A stretch of DNA of 64,000 nt. It comes from Solenopsis invicta (Eukaryota; Arthropoda; Insecta; Hymenoptera; Formicidae). Numbering within the stretch: position 1 is the stretch's first letter; each line of letters begins with the position of its first letter. A program made the position numbers and the translations under genes. Positions 34,230 through 45,702 of this stretch are shown here, one piece after another. Where the stretch lies: NCBI RefSeq assembly GCF_016802725.1, contig NC_052668.1, forward strand, positions 9,798,501 to 9,862,500, written 5' to 3'. The notes under the pieces are model-generated. The model saw only the letters and a list, made by a program, of their open reading frames with translations. It did no database searches and was not told the origin of the DNA.

Positions 34230-35160
34230 AGTGCTCGTGATTAAGAAACCGCCGGTATTATGAGCGCGAGCATAGTCCTCGTAAAGGAGCAGCACAGGGA
34301 AGCGACGAGCCACGAAGAGACTTCGGGCCTCGACGCAAAAACAGGGCCCAACGCACCGCTGTAAAATCGTTTCGCGTGCAGGGATGCATCTACTGATTCC
34401 CCGACGGTCTTCTAAGCTCGCCCGACCGAAAGGACATCTCAAGATCACAGAAGTGACCGAAATTGGTTTAGACATTAAAGACGGCGCAGATATAAACGCT
34501 CTTCAACCGTCCGTTGATAGAAGGGATGGCGAGAATGGTTGCGCGCGAATCTTCGTACAAGTTCGCAGCTGCGTGTCAATGCGAAGAAACGAAGCGGGTG
34601 GCTGGAACACGCCACTGCCGAGGGGGCCACCCGAAAGAGAACGGGCGAGCGAGAGTCGAACGGCGAACTAACTCCGGTCACGCGCGGCGGCTGTAATCAC
34701 GTCAGCGCGCTACCCTGCTTCCTTGATTGGACCGTAGGTCCGGTCCCGTCGCGTTGATCCCGCCTTTCCCCTCGGCCCCCCCCATCCTTTCCTCTCACGC
34801 GCGTGCAAACGCGCGTACACACGCGCAAACCTCGCAGGGTCGGTCCTTCTGTGTACTCCTCTTTCCGCGTTCGTTATGCCCACCCTCGCTCTTTGTCTCT
34901 CCCTTTCTCTTACTCTCCTTCTTTCTCGTGTTGTCCCGCTGGAAGCCGCCGCGCACAAATGAGGTTGTCGCGTCAGCGTGCGCAGTCGAGACAAGGGACA
35001 AGTTTCCTTTTTCTTCGCCGAGGCTTCTCTCTCATCCTACGTTCGCCCGATATTTCTTCCTTTTTGTTGTTTTCTACGGCGCTGCGACAGTTTCACTTCG
35101 CTGCTGATCGCATTTCTGGCCCGCGTTGTCTCGTCATTTCTGAGGGTTGATTACGGATCA
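34230..35160. other. CpG-rich block, overlapping frames, no gene recognised
   Basis: Frames in all registers at 34384-35199 overlap on both strands. 34800-34830 is rich in ACGCGCG words; 34870-34935 is CT-rich. No domain found. Confidence 0.5.
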
Positions 35161-35655
35161 CACAACTTGAAAATTATAAAAGTGAGCGAATTTACTTGAA
35201 ATATTAATAATTTTATTGGTCAGTACCTAATGGATTTGCTCATTTTTTGTAATTTTCACTAACAAGTTATGCGCTAATCATAGTCAACTTTCTGCTCCTT
35301 GTTCTTTGTATAATTAAATTTAGTCTTTCGGAATTATGGAATTATACACGAAGATGAGAAAATAGAAATTTATTGACATACATACAGCCACACATTATTA
35401 TGTAGTGTAAGAAAATTAAATGCTAACTAAATTATTAAATTATGTTCCGTTATTTCAAATTTTGAAGATAATACTTCCAAAAAAGTTTACTGTCAAATAC
35501 GAAATAAAGCTTTCTTCTTATGCTCATTTACCCGCTAATGAAATATACTTTATTAGAGCGTGCCCTAACAAGATTAGATAATGGAACACATTATTTTATC
35601 GCGGTATCCGAATCACAAAATCATTTGTTCCGGAAACTCTAAATAATTTCCGAAC

Positions 35656-35706
<51 letters not shown>

Positions 35707-36829
35707 TGCGTGCGACTAAAAGTCGTAAATACACAGTATCGTAAATACGAGCCATCTTGGAAGCTCGATATTCACGCATACTGCGGATATCGAATACGAT
35801 GGTATACTACGAATACAGCTTTATGACCGGGCCACCATAAAATGCGGATGTAGTACAACTCGAGTAGTCCCTGTAGGTGTAACGTTCGCGCGCACAGGCG
35901 ATGAAAAGGAAGAAAGGCGACGAAGTGGAGAAAAGAAAAGAAAGGAAGGGAGGGAGCGGGAGAGAGAGCGAGAGAGACAGGGAACGGCCACGAACAACTT
36001 TATTATTTTCGAGATGTTACGACATCGGTGGAAGATCCTAAGAACTCTCTCTGTTCAGAAAAGATAGCGAACAATATGAAAGAGAAAATATACGGTGAAA
36101 GTCCAGGGAATTTTTGTCACTGTAATTCACAATCAGTTGTGCAATTGTACGGAGAAAAAAAATTAGTATCAGCCACAAATTTGTTCATTCAACCATATTG
36201 CACGCTTAATATAGCCACTACCATATTAATTAATATTATAGCTGTACTATGGACAACCCATTGTTAATGTTAACATATTTGACAGCTTAGAATGAAGCTA
36301 CATTTCAAAACATTTTCTTTGAAAAAAATTTTACTAGATATAATATATTCGTAGTATACGTTACATACACTATGTATATATTTTGAGTAAAATTTTCCTT
36401 GGAAATTTTTGGAATCTAACTTGCCAGATACCAAGCGTGATGTAGCATATTGTGAAAATTAAAGCATTGCATGCGATGTTATATTTATTGTACATTTGCC
36501 GACATCGAAAGAGCACATTACGAATGCAGCAACATGACTGTTTATACATAAAATCAATTAACGAAATTTTAAGGACAGTAGTAAGGACAAATAGTCAGCG
36601 GTATGTTATGTTGTTAGCAGCACAACAACAACCTAATAGCAACAACTTTGCAAATAGCAAATTTGATTTGGAAATGTTACTATTTACTTGCCATTGTTAG
36701 AATTAGAAATCATCCAAATACAGCTCAACAGATATAATGCTGTCTGACCTTGTCCTGAATTTATCGAAATTAATTGCTGCAATATAATATAAATCGTGAC
36801 TTGTATACAACACATTAAATAGATAGGCC
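35161..36829. other. AT-rich DNA with purine tracts
   Basis: 35900-35990 is purine-rich (GAGAGAGCGAGAG-type). Plus-strand frames at 36028-36267 and 36452-36700 lack recognisable domains; the latter includes a Q/N-rich stretch encoded by CAACAACAACCTAATAGCAA. No gene is called. Confidence 0.5.
35661..35702. repeat. (GA)n microsatellite
   Basis: About 20 GA dinucleotides, preceded by an ACAGAGAC edge. Confidence 0.95.
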
Positions 36830-37129
36830 AAGACGGGTCATAATAAGATCTTGAAATAATATTTTAAATGTGATTTTTCTGTACAGCTTTCAATTCGTTC
36901 GAACTGCGCGCCGTTACTTTTGATTTCAAACATAGTTCTTAAAAATGAACTAAAACAGTATTAAATTGCTCACGTAATTAAATTGCTAATTAGTATCTCT
37001 AAAATGTGTTTGAAAACACCGAAAGTACCGCGCACTTTGAATGAATTAGAAGCTATTATATGTAAAAATAACACATACGAAATGTTATTTCAATACCAAA
37101 ACCTTGCTATGACCACTTTGGCCTATCTT
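36830..37129. mobile_element. MITE, about 300 bp, about 125-bp arms
   Basis: The ends are AGATAGGCCAA on the left (36831) and its complement TTGGCCTATCT on the right (ends 37128). Further matches in reverse complement include TTGAAATAAyATTT, ATGTG then TTTTT, AATTCrTTCrAA and TGCGCG followed by TACTTT and TTTCAAACA. The small centre around 36965-37005 is AT-rich. There is no coding capacity, and I could not assign a target duplication. Confidence 0.75.
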
Positions 37130-38700
37130 CTACTTAATTAGTTGCTATAATATTGAGGACAACATGACAATAAATTTACTGCATTTGGTTGTCTAGGTGA
37201 TAATATATTTTAATCTATAAAATTTGAATCAGCAATTGTTCGAATTTAAAGGCGTAATCACACTATAGGTTGCGAGCTCAGTTGCAATTGAGGTTATTAT
37301 TGAATGTTGAAAATCTCAACCAATCGGTGACAATTTGCAGGTTAGGTTACAGGTTATAATCCGGTCGTTTTCAAACTGGTTATTAATTAACATTTAACTA
37401 TATTCGTATGGTTATCAATCCCTTATGATTTCCCTCCGTGTAGGATTTCTTTATTAACTCACAATGTGGAAAAATGTTTACCAATTACTGAATCTGTGAG
37501 ATCTTCTTCCGTGTAAACGAGTACGGCAATGCGTATTTAGCTTCGCTGTTTAACTACTTATGTTGTGTAATTACTTAAAAACAAACAAGTTCTTGTAATG
37601 GGCTACACAACATTCAGTCGAAAACCATTCGGGATCTTTTGGGCCCGGTTGAACATCATTATGAGATGATCGAAGGTTGGTCGCGTATATGATGAAGACC
37701 TTCAGCGATTTGCCACACGCATGTTGACGTCGCTGCCAATTCTTTAGCGGCAATTCAGTCGCCAGACTTTGTCATTACCGCACTTATTAAATTCGTACTG
37801 TGGGTTCCGAAAATCTGTTTTTCGCAGACTAATAGGATGAAGCGGTTACAGTTGCGTGCTGCAACGACTGAGGAGTTGAAAGAGACTCGCGTATTTCTCG
37901 TGGGCACAAAGTGAATCCTTTTGTTGAGCGATAAAGAGGGAAGAAAGGGCAACAAGGATAAAACTCGGTGCAATGGGTACGGAAAGGCGGGAGGAGAAGT
38001 TGCCGGCGGGAGGAGTAGTTGGTACGGCCCAACTACAAGTATTATGCATAAACGCAAGATTGGGCCTCATTACTGGCACGCAGCTGCTTCCAGGCTAATA
38101 AGCCGTCACAGCTTCTGTGCAAATGCGTCTCGATGCAAATTTTAGTTCTCCAAGGTGCTCCGCTCCGAGGAGAAAGAAAAGGTCAGTCGGGCGACATAAT
38201 GAAAGAGAAAGAAGACGAAGGGAAAGAAAGTCTTAGGAAATACATATGTCGCTAAAAATCTTTATGAAGAAACGCCATGAATGAAATTCTTTTCGAAGCA
38301 ATCGACGCATATTACGACGAACGAATGGTTCGAACACATAATTGATATAATTTCGACGCATGGCAACAAAGTCGTTTGACTCGCACACCTTTTAACGTAC
38401 AGAAATTCTATTTTATTTCAGATTTACAACGAATGCGAAACAATAATTCGGTGTTTTACGCTTTCTAAAAATTCCTGGTACGCTTAGGAGACGATCGAGG
38501 GGGTGTAGGAAAGAATACGCGTTATCCCGAAAGTTTAGTAGCTGGCGCGAGAAACCGGTAGTAAAGTTATTCAGCGGAGAAAAGAGAGAAACAGAGAGAG
38601 GCTGGGTTAGTATCCGAGTACTCGGGCGATCCTTACAGATAAGGGCAGGAGGTGTAACTTACTAGGCCTCTGGTATACCCCGATATATCGTACCTTTATA
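37130..38700. other. AT-rich then balanced DNA, possible regulatory segment
   Basis: 37571-38145 has overlapping frames on both strands without a domain. About 38030-38145 carries POU/octamer-type words (ATTATGCATAA at about 38040-38050 and a perfect ATGCAAAT at 38132-38139) in balanced-GC DNA. This is suggestive of an enhancer but unproven. Confidence 0.3.
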
Positions 38701-40568
38701 TATCCACTAGTCTCCCGTTACCCCATGCCCCTTCCGCGTATTCTTCTCGCCTCTTTTATCTCTGTTTCTCCTCCTTTTTTTTTCCTTTTCCTCTTCTCTA
38801 TAGTTGGACCGCGTCCGCTTCTCCTTTTCATCCGTCCCCGACGTCTCTCCTAAACCTCCGTTGTAGCTATTATGCAGACTTATAAATCCTTCGAATATGT
38901 AACAAGTATATACAGAGAAACGTGTGTGAGTGCAGGCGAGATGATCGCTGTGTACGTGTACAAAGAAGTTCCAAAATACGCTACCGACATCGAGCGGTTC
39001 CGTGAACGCAAAATAAAGACAATGAATGTCCACGGTACTCATCGCGGTTAGAACGTGCCCTATCAGACATTTGATTTAGAAATTTGCTCGAAGCAAATGA
39101 ACTTCAATGCTTCTAAAAGATTATCAATATAATTATTAAAACAATAGAGGATTATATAAAATTGAAAGTAACATGAATATGAGGCTTCTGTTTCGTGCTA
39201 ATTCGTAATTTTTTTTGAGGATAATAGACAAACGGGGGAAAACAATGAACGGAGAAAGACAAAAGTGACAGATAGAAAACATGAAAGAGTTAAAATGTTT
39301 CTGTGTTTCTCTAATTTATAAAATATCTTCTTGTTCCTTGAATTGTTACGAGAATACGTAAAAACTAAAAAGTTTGCATCTTATGTAATGATCGATTTTT
39401 CGAACTTAAAAATATTAATATCAATTTTTGTACAATGTTAAAGCATTGTGAAACATAGTCACGTTCTACATAACTATAATGTAGATTCACCAACTATAAC
39501 TATAATGTACATTTCGAAACAAGCAAAACCTGTAAGTGACGGCGTGTGACGTGGGAGCAATCGCAGTACCTACACGCTAATAAATTGTAGACAGGTGTTC
39601 GGAAGAAGAACCGTGAAGCGTACCGAACCGTTCGCCGCTCGATGGCGAATCGCAAAGAGAACCGTAAAATTATATCATGAAGCGTCCCGAAATGAATGAC
39701 GCGATCGAGATGTATTTTCCGCGACAAGTGAAAAATGCTGCCTTAGATTGTTAAAGAGAAACAGATATCACGAGGCAACAATGAGCATGACGAAGCATAT
39801 TGCGGTGATTAGGTACTCTTTGTACAAAAAAAAAAAATGAAGATGGAATCCCTTATTTAGAAGAAGCTTTTATTTACGAATTCAAGGTTTTTGAGGTGAT
39901 TGTCCTCGCCTGTAACAATTAGTCGGTAGACGGGACGTGCGCGCGCGCAACTCGTTGTGCCCAGGTTGCTTCGTTGTTCATGGGATCACGTGCTGGATCT
40001 CCCGAAAATTGACCATCTGCCGGAATAACGACTTAATTTGCCCGAGACTCTTTAGCCCGCAGCCAAGGTGGCGATCTCATCCGCTTCTTGGAAGCGTTCG
40101 CCTTCCGTCGAAACAAGTCATCAGTATCGTACAGCTTATCCAAAATTCGATTACAAAGAAAATTCAAGAACAAAATCGTCAAATCGCTTCCAAACGGTAG
40201 AAACTACTAGGGTATGTTAGTTTCTTAAAGAGTGTAAAACGCATTTACAAATGTTGCGTTAGGAATTTGCTAAATAATTATCATACAATAAAGAATTTTA
40301 GATAAAGTAATTTTATAAATGGATGTAATTTTTTATTACATACTTATTTTAAAATAAGAATAACATTTCTGATGCATACGTATCAGATATCAGGTGATTC
40401 ATGAAATAACAGCCGTTACATACATACATGCAACAAATACACGCATGTCTATAAACCGGCAATAATCGTTCCGAAAGCAGATTAATTATGACGATTACAT
40501 TGTGTGGCAAATTTAAACTTTTTTAAACACAAAGAAGTAGACACAATGTAAGAATCATTGTGTGAACG
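38701..40568. other. no gene recognised
   Basis: 38740-38800 is CT-rich and gives the lysine/arginine-rich end of a 111-residue minus-strand frame. 39060-39500 is AT-rich. 39937-40200 has an 87-residue plus-strand frame without a domain. Nothing else is supported. Confidence 0.5.
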
Positions 40569-40711
40569 AATCCATAAGCGAAATTGCTATATTACATCAT
40601 ATACTTGAGAAAATTGGCTTCAAAGTTACCGAAAATGGCACCTTTGGATATTTCTGAGCTAGAACAGCTAAAAAAGTAACGTGATAGAGCAATTTCATAT
40701 ACGCATTTGTT
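40569..40711. mobile_element. palindromic MITE, copy 1 of a local pair
   Basis: The left end AATCCATAAGCGAAATTGCT and the right end in reverse complement (AAATGCGTATATGAAATTGC then TCTATCACG) form inverted arms across about 143 bp. The same structure and words recur at 41148-41278. The interior has TTGGCTTCAAAGTTACC. Non-coding. Confidence 0.6.
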
Positions 40712-41147
40712 TCCAGCAATTTAAAATTTATAAAATTCACGCATTGTATTAATTGCTTTATGTAAATTAAAATTTTTAATTATAAATTTATAATTATAGT
40801 TAAAAGAAAAAAGTAGTGCTTACGCAATTTAAATTCTTATCTGCACAAAGCGATTTCTGAGGTCGCCGATTATAAACGTATGATCAAAATTGTCAGATAC
40901 AATTTATTTGAATAAAGATTGTTTAAATAATATATGGAAAATGTGATTTTAATAAAATATCTAATAGCATCATTGAATTCTATTTGTGTTTGATAATCTT
41001 AACCATAGATTCATAATCGACGACGACGAATTGTGCAGGTGATTATTAGCATAAGAAGACCACCCTTCTTTCTTTTAATCCGTAACTGTATAAATTTTGC
41101 ATGAAGCAGTTAATATAATACGTGAGTTTTATAGATCGCTAAATACA
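40712..41147. other. AT-rich spacer between two related MITEs
   Basis: AT-rich, no frames; an AATTATAAATTTATAATTAT run at about 40776-40797 is self-complementary. No gene. Confidence 0.5.
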
Positions 41148-41278
41148 AATCCGTAAATGAAGTTGTTTTATCACGTCACATTTTTGGCTCAAAAGTACCA
41201 AAAAGTACTACTTTTGACATGTTTAAGTTTTATTTTCTCTGAAATATGACACGATAGAGCAATTTCATTAGCGGATTC
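41148..41278. mobile_element. palindromic MITE, copy 2 of a local pair
   Basis: The left end AATCCGTAAATGAAGTTGTT and the right end in reverse complement (AATCCGCTAATGAAATTGCT then CTATCGTGTCA) form inverted arms across about 131 bp. The shared right-end word GATAGAGCAATTTCAT is identical to copy 1. The interior has GGCTCAAAAGTACC. Confidence 0.6.
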
Positions 41279-43053
41279 ATTTTCAACGACAAAAAAATCT
41301 ATACTTAAGAATCATGTTGTCTGGATTGTGGTCTCAAATTCGTGTCACACAGTGTTATCAAGAATTCCGATCATAAATCTCGGGTAGCTTAGTAAAAATT
41401 TCATTTGACTAGATGGATGATTAATATTATTTTAACTCCATCATTGTGTGTGATGCTATTTTGTGATTTCGTAATAATTTCATTTCCAGGCAATCATTAA
41501 ATGCTTCTTTTTATTCGCATTTCTCGATATCTGTTTTGCAATTGTAAGTATTTATTTTCTTTTTGTTTCAGGTGAGTATTCCCGTTTTAACGTAATCACT
41601 TGTATAATAGCGTTTGGTAAGTAATGTGATCGATATTTCTAGGAAAATAGTCATCTTCTCAAAAATCTTAGATATCAAAAAATTAAAAAGGATGATAAAC
41701 CTACTAACTTTATAGTCTACACGTCACACGTCTACACGTGTATATAATATAAAACAACGTCGACGATTCGGCTTTACATATATACATGGCGTATCCGTTG
41801 AATTTAGACAGGGATGCATCTAGCACCACCTTCTCGTGTCGCCATTGCTTTGATTCTCGTTTCTCCATGCACGTAATCGCCATCGCTCGATCCCCTGTGT
41901 CTCGATGATAATCCTTTATCGCTAAAGAGCCGGAGAATCGTAGGCAGATACGAATGCGATTTTCAAAACCTGTTATGGTCGTTCCGCAGCCTCCAAGGTG
42001 GTCTACAATTGCAGTAATAACTCAATTATCTTCTCTGAGCTTCGTACCCGCCTATCTGCCTCTTTTACTCTCAAATCTTTCACTCCGCTCTTCCTTCACC
42101 CTCGTCATCGTCGTCTCTCTCTCTCTCTCTCCCCGTTTCTTTCTCTGTCTTTCTTTGCCTCCATCGTTTTCTCTCTTTCTCTCTTCTTGCGGTTTCTTTC
42201 TCCTTTTACCTTGATCCGATCCCTTCCTGAACTGCACCGACCGCCACCCTCCTCTTATGGAGCATAATAAACCCTTCGATCCCATCACGATCTTTCCATC
42301 CACATATTATTAGGGCTTGTACACATGCCGAGAGTTCGGTCTCAGCTATCCCCACCTATCGTATGCACTGTATGCGAATTAGAATCGTTGCTTCACGATT
42401 AGCTCGCAGGTCGCAAGTAAGAGATCTTTATTTAGCCCCGTACTGACCGCTACTCAGTATCAATTTACTTTGTTGTACATTCTTTTGCAGAATATTTTTC
42501 ATAATTTAGTATTACAGGAAAGAAAGGAAAGAAAGGAGTGATGGAATACCATTGTACTTTTTTTAAAATAATTCAGTAAATATTAACGCGACATAGTTCT
42601 TATGAAAGTTTAGTTCGTTAACCATCAAGTTCTACTAATTACTCTATAGATATTGAAGTTCATCGGATATATAGAAAAAAACGAATGTAATTTACAATTT
42701 ACTGAAGAAGAAATAAAAGGAATTTGTGAGAGGAGAGCGTTTGCGGCACATCAACAACTAATGTCATTAAAATATTATAAATTAATCTTGATCTGATCTT
42801 TCGTAAATCTTACATATTAATAAATGTGTAAAACAAGATTTTATGAACATTTGTCTTAGAACCTATGACACTGTGAAAAAAGTTCAAATCTTATATCCCT
42901 GTGAAAATAGATTAAGAAATTGTGAGAACTATACTACTTTTATTTTTATTTTTAATTATTATTATTTTGCTGTTAAAGAGAACTGCCGTCTCACGTTGTC
43001 CGTATACGATCACCAAAATAATCTTATTGCGTGCAAGGAATGACTTCTCCAGA
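41279..43053. other. AT-rich and CT-rich DNA, no gene recognised
   Basis: 42060-42210 is CT-rich and generates serine/leucine-rich frames; 42515-42538 is GAAAG-rich. 41940-42270 plus and 42052-42303 minus frames overlap. No domain. Confidence 0.55.
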
Positions 43054-43125
43054 CTCGCGATGCTCGCGACGTTCGTGACACTTGCGACACTCATGACACT
43101 TGCAAAGCTCGCGACGCTCGTGATG
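43054..43125 (+). repeat. 9-bp minisatellite, eight units
   Basis: CTCGCGATG, CTCGCGACG, TTCGTGACA, CTTGCGACA, CTCATGACA, CTTGCAAAG, CTCGCGACG and CTCGTGATG follow one another without gaps; a further partial CTCATGAC lies just beyond. In one frame it reads as repeated LAT/LMT triplets, part of a 101-residue open frame (42922-43227) that has no other sign of being a gene. Confidence 0.85.
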
Positions 43126-44481
43126 CAAATAACTCATGACCATCTCATGACCTGTACACGATATAACTTTATGTGCCAAATTCACACACACCTTACGACA
43201 CACATTAAATTCAGTTACATTATTTGAAAGTCACATCCAAGGCCTTCAAGGCAAAATTAAAAATTAACCCTCCGAGGGCACAGTTGTTTTTCATTGCTTA
43301 CTTGGACACCGTGGATTGTTGGAATTCTCACGTGTTTTTGAAAGGGTTTGTGAGTTATAAAAAATTAAAAAAAAATTCTGGTATACTCTCTTCTAATACT
43401 TCAGAATGCGATTTTATAATTGTTTGAACCGAAACGTTTTTCACTTTTTTTGCGTGAGGCCGAATTGAAACAGAATCATTAAAATTCATTGTTAAACTAA
43501 AAAATTCAACTCTTTTTTTATATATAAAAAGAAAATTTTTTTAACTGTAAATAATCAAAGATTAGTACTTATGAGAAAGAAATAATGTAATGATGTTTAC
43601 TTCAAGAAAGTAAAACTATTTGATAACATAAAAATCAGGAATTTTGCTTTATAATCAGGAGTTTTGGCAAATATGAAAGAAGATAATATAAAATCAAAAA
43701 ACAGTACTTTTTGCAAAAAAAATTAATATTTCAATTATACCTTTTGTTACCTTTGTTTTTTGCCTATGTCAATCATAGTTAGATTCCTACCAAAATGAGG
43801 AAGCATGTCAGTTAGAAGTTTGTTATGTCAAAATACTTTTGCATTAATCCGATATGACATAATAAGAACGGGAAGAGACGACTATAAGCATGGACCGTTC
43901 AATTTTGTACATTGTTCTACGCATTGAGAATAACTTTGTAGAAAGTCAAAACGTCTGTAATTTTGAATTTAATGCAAATTAGGAGTACATAAGAAAAAAT
44001 TTGCGCTGTAATCTAGCGTGGCTTGTATGCACGTATTACCTTGTAATTTGGTTTTCAATCTTTCAATCCGAAAATATCATTGTTCTTAATTTTTAAAATT
44101 AGTATTTTTTTATAAAGTTACTCGTTTAAAAGGTTTTACCATATTTGACCACATTTCTTAAGCCAAAGGCAAATCGTCTTTTTAAACTTTGTCAAAACGC
44201 CTGGATAAGATCTAAGTAAATTGTATATTATTTTATATCAGTAAAATAATTATTTACTTACATCGCATATCAAAATTAATGCTAAAAATAGCAAAAAATA
44301 TGATTCACTGATCTGCGAAAAATACTATTTTGCAAGATCCGGAAGGAGAAAGGTTATTGGCGTTCCCAAATCAACTTTCACGAGTTTCACGTGTTGTTGT
44401 TACAAAACACGACAAAATAGGGTGTTACTTTAGCTGATGAGTTTTTACTATCAACAACTTTTTTTGGGAAGGAGAACTGAT
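43126..44481. other. AT-rich DNA, no gene recognised
   Basis: A 67-residue plus-strand frame at 43224-43427 is followed by GAACCGAAACGTTTTTCAC, which loosely resembles the tail of a retroelement, but no reverse transcriptase motif is present. The rest is AT-rich and featureless to me. Confidence 0.5.
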
Positions 44482-44960
44482 ACACAGTTGGAAAAATTGT
44501 GTTAAATTTAACATAAATCACATGACTCAAATTGTCCACTCGAAATTTTGTGTTAATTTAACATACTCTGGATTTACCATTAATATTACGTTAATATTTC
44601 AACGAAAAGGCAATGTCATTTTGATCGTAATTTGAAGTTACTTGTGTGTACAATTAACATAATTTTTATGATAAAATTAACAGAAAAATAGTAAAAAAGT
44701 ATGGCACAGTTATCTCCATATCTGTTATAGTGCAATATCAACACTCTTTTTCTGTAAATTTTAACAGATACAAAATGTAAAATTATAAAAATAGTTTAAC
44801 AAAATGTGTTAAAGTAACACAATTTTACATTTTATATCTGTTAAGTTCAGTTAACATAGCAAATATGTGTTAAATTTACACATGAATATATTTATTACTT
44901 AACACAAAAGCTTTAACCAGCAAATTTTTTTACAAAAATACACATATTTTCCAACAGTAT
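44482..44960. mobile_element. 0.48-kb inverted-repeat element with TGTGTTA palindromes
   Basis: The ends are inverted repeats: ATACACAGTTGGAAAAATTG on the left and, in reverse complement, ATACTGTTGGAAAATATGTG on the right. Inside, TGTGTTAAATTTAACA and TGTGTTAATTTAACA palindromes recur. The element also contains a strong nested hairpin in which ACAGATACAAAATGTAAAAT (about 44766) pairs with ATTTTACATTTTATATCTGT (about 44830-44849) around TGTGTTA-AAG-TAACACA. No coding frame. Likely a MITE rich in transposase-binding-type sites. Confidence 0.7.
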
Positions 44961-45665
44961 ATACCTGTAAAAATCGCTGCTACCTGCAAAACTGAAATTT
45001 AGTTTTTATAAAAACGCAGTGAACTAATGACTAGTAACTATTCTAAATGGACTGTAACGAAGTAATTTTAGCGTTACTCTTAGAATTCAACGTGAATTAT
45101 ATAAGATATATCAACTCACACTTATTTCATGGATCCCTTCTTTTCTTTAATATTGATCCAAATTATTCAAATAACTCCTTCTAAAATAATGCTTCTCTCT
45201 TTTTCTAATTAAAAATTACGTGAGTCTATAAATATAATTAACACTAATTGTTAAATTCTTTTCATATTTTTATTATTATATTTATATTATTATATTTATA
45301 TTAATTATCCAATTTAAAGCAATAAACTGAATCATTAAAGGATAAATGCGCAATGATAATTGCTAAATAAAAATATTATAATAAATTTAAAAAAATAAAA
45401 TTTTTTAACTTCTCTATTAGTGTTATCTTTGTCCCCATATTATCAGTTGTCGTTAATCACCTAATCGCAAATTCTCGAGCGAATCTTTAGGCGTACATAC
45501 ATAAATCAAAACAATTGCCAAGAGAAAAAGGAAAGGGAGAAAAAAACACCTTCAGTACGAGTTAAATCATTATCTACTGCGACAGATTTGTGAACGTAAT
45601 TCACCCTCGTTTCGTCTCTATAAAACACATTTTCTCGTCGTCCACTAGCGAGAAAGAAAATTTTG

Positions 45666-45670
<5 letters not shown>
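44961..45670. other. AT-rich DNA, no gene seen
   Basis: AT-rich with TTATATTATT tandem words at about 45275-45303. Nothing else. Confidence 0.55.

Positions 45671-45698
<28 letters not shown>
45671..45698. repeat. (GA)n microsatellite
   Basis: Fourteen GA dinucleotides. The opposite-strand frame with LSLSLS is its translation. Confidence 0.95.

Positions 45699-45702
<4 letters not shown>

Noticed and set aside
37571..37753. Minus-strand frame with PKDPEWFSTECC-like sequence, considered as a transposon fragment
   Set aside because: No second motif or flanking repeat was found; too short to assign.
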